DNA of 64,000 bases from Pseudomonas sp. Irchel 3E13. Its GTDB lineage: Bacteria; Pseudomonadota; Gammaproteobacteria; Pseudomonadales; Pseudomonadaceae. How positions within the stretch are numbered: the first letter of the stretch is position 1; every line of letters starts with the position of its first letter. Of this stretch, positions 59,746 to 64,000 are shown one piece after another. The notes under the pieces are model-generated. The model was not told the DNA's origin. It did not search any database and saw nothing but the letters and a program-made list of their open reading frames with translations. Location of the stretch: assembly GCF_900187455.1 (NCBI RefSeq), contig NZ_FYDX01000001.1, forward strand, positions 124,001-188,000. Reading direction: 5' to 3'. The position numbers were made by a program, and so were the translations under genes.

Positions 59746-61173
59746 TCACCACTGCCGCTTATCCGGCCGGGTCAGCCCCAGTTTTTCGATCCGGTAACGC
59801 AACATGTCCCGGCTCAACCCCAGCAGCCGCGCCGACTTGGTGACATTCCAGTCGGTGCGGTCGAGCATCTTGCGCACCATGTCACGCTCCACTTCCGGCA
59901 GGTTCATCGACTCCAGCGGATCCGCCGGCGGCCGCGCAGTGAAGGTCGGCGCCGTGGGCATCGCCAGCGATTCTTCCACCAGGCTCGGGCACACATTCAG
60001 TTGCTGCGGGCCAATCACCTCGCTACCCGTCAGCAACACCGTCTGCTCCAGCATATTGCGCAGCTCGCGCACGTTCCCCGGCCAGCCGTAACTGAGCATC
60101 AGGTCCTCGGCTTCCGCACTGAAGCGCAACGGCCCCTTGCCGTAGCGCTTGGCGTGCTGGGCGAGGAAATGCCGGGCCAGAATCAGGATGTCTTCGCCAC
60201 GGTCATACAGCCGCGGCACCTTGATCGAGATGATCCGCAGGCGAAAGAACAGGTCACGGCGGAACTTGCCCTGCTGCACCATCTGCTCCAGGTTGCAGTT
60301 GGTGGCGCTGATGATCCGCAGGTTGACCTTGCGCTCCTTGACCGCACCGATACGGCGGATGGTGCGGTCTTCCAGCAGTTTCAGCAGCTTGGCTTGCAAC
60401 AGCAGGTCCATTTCGCCGATCTCGTCGAGAAACAGGGTGCCACCATCCGCCGCTTCGACCAGGCCGACCCGGCGCTCGCGCGCGTCGGTAAAGGCGCCTT
60501 TCTCATGGCCGAACAGTTCGGCTTCGAGCAGGTTGGCCGGAATCGAGGCGCAGTTGAATTCGATGAACGGCCCCTTGCTGCGCGGCCCGTCGAAGTGCAG
60601 GGCGCGAGCCACCAGTTCCTTGCCGGTGCCAGTTTCGCCTTCCACCAACACGGGCGGCAGGTCGCCGCCGGTCATGCGCTGTTCGGCATCGAGCAACTGC
60701 CGCACGGTGTGCTTGAGCCCGAGCATCGTCGGCGATTCGCCGATCAACGCCTGGATTCCCGATTTCGACGCCTCGCGCTCCTGATAGAACGACAGGGTTC
60801 GCTCCATCCGTTCGGTGGCCAGGGCCTTGTCCAGCATCAGTTTGAGTTCGGCCAGGGCCACCGGCTTGGTCAGGTAGTGGAAGGCGCCCTCCTTCATCGC
60901 CGCCACCGCGTCTTCGACGTTGCCGTAGCCGGTCATCATGATGACTTTCAGCTCCGGGGCCTGGGCGACCAGGGTGCGCAGCAACTCGTGGCCGTTCATC
61001 CCCGGCAGCGAGTTGTCGGTCAGCACCGCGTCGGGCTGGATATGCTGCAAACGCTCCAGAGCGTCTTCGGCGCTGTGGCAAACGGTCACCTCGAACTGCT
61101 TGCGCTCAAGGTAGGTCTGGATGTTCTGCGCAAGGAGTTCATCGTCCTCGACCAGCAGGATGCTGTGTTCCAT
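59746..61173 (-). CDS. Sigma54-dependent response regulator (NtrC family)
   Basis: This 475-residue protein has a receiver domain with phosphoacceptor Asp53 (LTDNSLPGMNG). An AAA+ domain follows with Walker A GETGTGKE (residues 179-186) and Walker B GTLFLDEIGEM, then a C-terminal Fis-type HTH (WNVTKSARLLGLSRDMLRYRI). The sigma54-contacting GAFTGA motif reads GAFTDA (226-231). It activates sigma54 promoters upon phosphorylation; targets are not evident in the window. The start at 61173 is favoured by GGAGG directly upstream. It overlaps the end of the histidine kinase gene by 35 bp. Confidence 0.93.
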   Translation of the reverse strand: MEHSILLVEDDELLAQNIQTYLERKQFEVTVCHSAEDALERLQHIQPDAVLTDNSLPGMNGHELLRTLVAQAPELKVIMMTGYGNVEDAVAAMKEGAFHYLTKPVALAELKLMLDKALATERMERTLSFYQEREASKSGIQALIGESPTMLGLKHTVRQLLDAEQRMTGGDLPPVLVEGETGTGKELVARALHFDGPRSKGPFIEFNCASIPANLLEAELFGHEKGAFTDARERRVGLVEAADGGTLFLDEIGEMDLLLQAKLLKLLEDRTIRRIGAVKERKVNLRIISATNCNLEQMVQQGKFRRDLFFRLRIISIKVPRLYDRGEDILILARHFLAQHAKRYGKGPLRFSAEAEDLMLSYGWPGNVRELRNMLEQTVLLTGSEVIGPQQLNVCPSLVEESLAMPTAPTFTARPPADPLESMNLPEVERDMVRKMLDRTDWNVTKSARLLGLSRDMLRYRIEKLGLTRPDKRQW

Positions 61174-62632
61174 GGTCCCCTCCGGCAACATTGAAAATCA
61201 GGCTGACACGGGTTCCTTCCTCCTCACGGCTGGTCAGGCTGACCGAACCACCGAATCGTTCCATGATGCGTTTGACCAGTACCAGGCCGACCCCGAGGCC
61301 GCCCTGCTTGGTGGTGAAAAACGGCTTGAAGACCATCCGCTCCTGTTGCTGGCTCATGCCCTTGCCGCTGTCGCTCACGACCATTTGCCACTGCCGCCCG
61401 CCCTGCTCCGGGCTCACTTCAATACCCAGCCGACCGCCCTTGGGCATGGCTTCCAGGGCGTTGGCGAACAGGCTGTTGAGGATCTGCGTCAGCAGCATCG
61501 GCTGGATCGACACGCTGGCGGCGGCGGGCGTGTCGACCCGCACCTCGACCCGCGAACGCTCGATCTGCCCGGCGAAACTGACCAGGGCATCGTCGATGGC
61601 GCCCAACAGGTCCACTGCCTCGGCCTCGTCGCTGGCCGGGCGCAGCGACACCAGCAACTCGCGCACCCAGCGCGACATGCGATCGACCTGGCCGATGATG
61701 TCGGCGATGTTCTTCTGCGCCGGCTCGCTGGCAACCTCGTGGGCCAGTTCGGCGCTGGAACGGATGGTCGCCAGCGGGTTGCGCAGGCTGTGGGCCACCG
61801 CCGAGGACATTTCGCCGAGCGCGGCGAAGGTCTCGCTGATCACCAGCCGGCGTTGCTGCGACGCGAGCATGGCGGCGCCGCGACGGACGATCCAGAACAG
61901 CCCGAGGTAGATCAGCACGCCACCGATGATGCTGCTGCTCCAGATCAGCACATAGCCGCGCTGGATCCGCCGCACCAGATCCTGCGGCTCCTTGTACACC
62001 TCGACCATCGACACCACCTGGGTGCCCGAGGCGTCGAACATCGGGATGTAGTTTTCGATGAACAGGTAGCGCGGCTCGCGCTCGAACTGCTGTTCCTCGC
62101 GCTCCTCGGCGGCCTTGTGGTAGCTGGCCGAGACCGGCGTGCGCGAGGCGAAGGATTCATCGAGGTCATCATCGCCCTCGATCTTGCGGCCGATCAGTTG
62201 CGGATTGGTCGACCAGACGATGGTCCGGTCCAGCGCGTAGACATTCGCCAGCAGCGTGTCCGGCAGGTGCTCGACATGATCGAGGAACTCGATCCGCGCA
62301 TCCGCCACCACCGAAGCCTCCAGGCCCGGGTGCAGGGCGTCCAGTCGCGGGTCGAGCAACTCGCCCATGGTCACGCTCGCGGGGATGCGCGCATGGCGCA
62401 CCTCGGCCTGGGCCATGGCCTGGATGAACTGGGCGGTGAGCATCGCGTCGCGCTCGACGCTGTCGTTGACCACGAAGCGGGTGGAGACATAGCCCAGCGC
62501 GGCGGCCACCGAAGCGATGATCAACAGGCTGACCAGGGAAAACCAGCGCAGCAGATTGAACGGCTGCTGATTCCGGGCAAGGCGTGCATCGGGCTGGCCG
62601 GAAACGGCCGCGTCATCGCTGTTCAGCACCAT
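61139..62632 (-). CDS. Membrane sensor histidine kinase (first paralogue)
   Basis: This 497-residue kinase has transmembrane helices near residues 31-50 and 228-250. They flank a periplasmic sensor of about 175 residues (VYALDRTIVWSTNPQLIG, RYLFIENYIPMFDASG). The H-box holds His281 in SSAVAHSLRNPLATI, followed by the HATPase boxes NALEAMPKGG, DSGKGM and GGLGVGLVLVKRIME. It has no HAMP domain by eye. It overlaps the response-regulator gene and is its likely partner. It is strongly similar to the second kinase further upstream. Confidence 0.93.
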   Translation of the reverse strand: MVLNSDDAAVSGQPDARLARNQQPFNLLRWFSLVSLLIIASVAAALGYVSTRFVVNDSVERDAMLTAQFIQAMAQAEVRHARIPASVTMGELLDPRLDALHPGLEASVVADARIEFLDHVEHLPDTLLANVYALDRTIVWSTNPQLIGRKIEGDDDLDESFASRTPVSASYHKAAEEREEQQFEREPRYLFIENYIPMFDASGTQVVSMVEVYKEPQDLVRRIQRGYVLIWSSSIIGGVLIYLGLFWIVRRGAAMLASQQRRLVISETFAALGEMSSAVAHSLRNPLATIRSSAELAHEVASEPAQKNIADIIGQVDRMSRWVRELLVSLRPASDEAEAVDLLGAIDDALVSFAGQIERSRVEVRVDTPAAASVSIQPMLLTQILNSLFANALEAMPKGGRLGIEVSPEQGGRQWQMVVSDSGKGMSQQQERMVFKPFFTTKQGGLGVGLVLVKRIMERFGGSVSLTSREEEGTRVSLIFNVAGGDHGTQHPAGRGR

Positions 62633-62764
62633 CGGACCGCTTCCTCGCAGGATGCCCGTGTCAGGAACTTATAGCCCAGCCCGTCCGTGGCGTGAGTCAG
62701 CCGTGCCGCCTGTGCGACGCACGGTGATGCCATTTCGCCTTTCCGCCCCCCTCCGCCCCCCATT

Positions 62765-62884
62765 CCCTGAACCCCTGAACCCCTGAACCCCTGAACCCCT
62801 GAACCCCTGAACCCCTGAATCCCTGAATCCCTGAATCCCTGAATCCCTGAATCCCTGAACCCCTGAACCCCCGAACCCCCGAAT
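62765..62884. repeat. 8-bp tandem repeat, 15 units
   Basis: Fifteen contiguous 8-bp units of the form CCCTGAAC or CCCTGAAT (last two CCCCGAAC and CCCCGAAT). The variants are ordered: six -AAC, five -AAT, two -AAC, then two CCCC units. This suggests stepwise slippage or segment duplication. It is intergenic and upstream of the first histidine kinase gene. Confidence 0.93.
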
Positions 62885-62887
62885 CCC

Positions 62888-62937
62888 GTAGGAGCGAGCT
62901 TGCTCGCGATGGGGCCGGTGGGGTCATCGCGAGCAAG
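62888..62937. repeat. REP doublet (REPIN-like inverted pair)
   Basis: A full REP (GTAGGAGCGAGCTTGCTCGCGA, 62888-62909) is followed 17 bp later by an inverted partial copy (TCGCGAGCAAG, 62927-62937). Such inverted pairs form REPINs in fluorescent pseudomonads. It abuts the 8-bp tandem repeat. Confidence 0.8.
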
Positions 62938-62961
62938 GGGTTCAGGGACAAGCCTCAAAAA

Positions 62962-64000
62962 TCACGCCTTCACCCGCCGCAACGCCACCGTCACCCACGT
63001 GCCCTGCCCCTCGCGGCTGCCCAGCTTCACCGTTCCGCCAAAGCGCTCGACAATCCGCCGCACCAGCACCAACCCCACCCCCAGCCCACCGCGCTTGGTG
63101 GTGAAGAACGGCTTGAAGGCCATCCTCAATTGCTGGCTGCTCATGCCCTTGCCGGTATCGGCCAGACGGATGCTTACCAAGCGCCGCGTGCGGGCCTGCA
63201 CCCGCACGCTGAACCGCCCGCCCTCGGGCATGGCTTCCAGTGCGTTGCTGATCAAGCTGTTGAACACCTGCGCCAGCATCACCGGCTGGCCCAGCACGCG
63301 AATGCCGGCCAGGTCGTCCAGTTCCACCTCGACCCGCGCCCGGATGATCTGCGCGGCATGCGCCTGCACGCAGTCGCGCACAATGCCGTCCAGCGCCACC
63401 GGCTCGGCCTCGTCGCTGAGCGGGCGCAGCGATTGCAGCAGTTCGCGGACCCAGTGCGACATGCGATCGACCTGGCCAATGATGTCATCGATATTTTTCC
63501 GCGCCGCGCCGTCATCGAATTCCTGGGCCAGCTCGGCGCTGGAGCGGATGCTCGCCAGCGGGTTGCGCAGGCTGTGGGCCACCGCCGAGGACATCTCGCC
63601 CAGCGCGACGTAGGTTTCGTTGTTCACCAGTTGCTTGTGCTGCGCCGCCAGCACCCTGGCCGCACGCCGCACGATCAGGAACAGCCCGCAGTAAACCACC
63701 GTGGCCCCCAGCGCGGTGCCGAGCCAGAGCAGCAGCAAACCACGCTCGATCCGCGCGATCAGGTCGCGGGGCTCCTTGTAGATTTCCACCATGGCGGTGA
63801 CCTGCTCGCCGCTGGTGTCGAACAAGGGGATGTAGTTTTCGATGAACAGGCGCTGCGGCGGCACCAGGAATTTCTGTTCGGAACGGGCGTCGTCGATGTC
63901 GTGGTAGCTGGCCGAGACGCGCATCTTGTAGTCGAAGGCCCGCTCCAGGTCGTCATCGGACTCGATCATGCGCCCCACCAGCGCCGGGTTGCTGGACCAG
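62962..64000 (-). CDS. Membrane sensor histidine kinase (second paralogue), N-terminus outside window
   Basis: At least 346 residues are visible. The frame is open to the right edge, so the start lies beyond 64000. It has the same layout as the kinase at 61139-62632: SNPALVGRMIESDDDLE matching STNPQLIGRKIEGDDDLD, the sensor end RLFIENYIPLFDTSG, a transmembrane helix, H-box SSAVAHSLRNPLASI and HATPase boxes NALEAMPEGG, DTGKGM and GGLGVGLVLVRRIVE. No response regulator separates the two kinases. Confidence 0.92.
   Translation of the reverse strand, partial: WSSNPALVGRMIESDDDLERAFDYKMRVSASYHDIDDARSEQKFLVPPQRLFIENYIPLFDTSGEQVTAMVEIYKEPRDLIARIERGLLLLWLGTALGATVVYCGLFLIVRRAARVLAAQHKQLVNNETYVALGEMSSAVAHSLRNPLASIRSSAELAQEFDDGAARKNIDDIIGQVDRMSHWVRELLQSLRPLSDEAEPVALDGIVRDCVQAHAAQIIRARVEVELDDLAGIRVLGQPVMLAQVFNSLISNALEAMPEGGRFSVRVQARTRRLVSIRLADTGKGMSSQQLRMAFKPFFTTKRGGLGVGLVLVRRIVERFGGTVKLGSREGQGTWVTVALRRVKA

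Larger units (their letters stand above)
62633..62961. other. 329-bp gap between the two kinase genes
   Basis: No gene is credible here. The gap holds an 8-bp tandem repeat (62765-62884) and a REP doublet (62888-62937). Short open frames across the repeat are artefacts of its periodicity. Confidence 0.7.

Noticed and set aside
62765..62884. Possible CRISPR-like array
   Set aside because: The units are 8 bp and contiguous with no spacers, so this is a simple tandem repeat.
62623..62958. Repeat-protein-like ORFs with GFRDSGIQ-type periodicity
   Set aside because: They arise from translation of the 8-bp tandem repeat. There is no ribosome-binding site and they run through the REP elements.

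Overview
The window is GC-rich, densely coded DNA from a Pseudomonas, most likely of the P. fluorescens group. The evidence is a wss-type acetylated-cellulose operon like that of P. fluorescens, GTAGGAGCGAGCTTGCTCGCGA-type REP palindromes in gene-end gaps, and the general gene repertoire. No rRNA, tRNA, CRISPR array, insertion sequence or intact prophage was seen.

Layout. (1) 1-10397, + strand: the distal part of a cellulose operon, with the tail of BcsB/WssC, then BcsZ/WssD, BcsC/WssE and the O-acetylation genes WssF-WssI. (2) 10425-16249, - strand: a membrane hydrolase, then a block syntenic with E. coli yjfIJKLMC (glutathionylspermidine-synthase-like, DUF1190, DUF350, DUF2491, PspA-like). 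A rhomboid protease is inserted and the yjfI/DUF2170 gene is decayed. (3) 16537-28773: a beta-oxidation cluster, mostly on the - strand, with a DUF1329 protein, an acyl-CoA ligase, four acyl-CoA dehydrogenases, a MaoC pair, an Ltp2-like thiolase-fold protein, an SDR and a divergent enoyl-CoA hydratase. It closely resembles the retro-aldol side-chain modules of steroid degraders, yet no ring-degradation gene is in view. (4) 28923-30617, - strand: a membrane sulfatase/phosphoethanolamine-transferase-like protein. (5) 31013-48907, + strand: a 16-gene, tightly coupled Wzx/Wzy-type exopolysaccharide operon. (6) 48904-53321: a small ORF and a 1370-residue LRR protein resembling dermonecrotic/NEL-type toxins. 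(7) 53355-59687: a CHASE-GGDEF-EAL protein, a GapN-type aldehyde dehydrogenase behind a Cra-like operator, a VOC protein, an unknown Cys-containing protein and a small Gly-rich secreted protein. (8) 59746-64000, - strand: a sigma54 response regulator and two tandem paralogous histidine kinases, the second running off the window. The kinases are separated by an 8-bp tandem repeat and a REP doublet.

How it fits together. Two independent extracellular polysaccharide systems (cellulose and a UDP-glucuronate-based EPS) and a c-di-GMP enzyme point to a biofilm-forming environmental bacterium. The most unusual blocks are the retro-aldol acyl-CoA operon, the EPS operon (with a Walker-A-deficient CpsD-like protein and a predicted glycosidase) and the decaying yjf-like membrane block. 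All functional calls come from reading the translated sequences; no database search was run.
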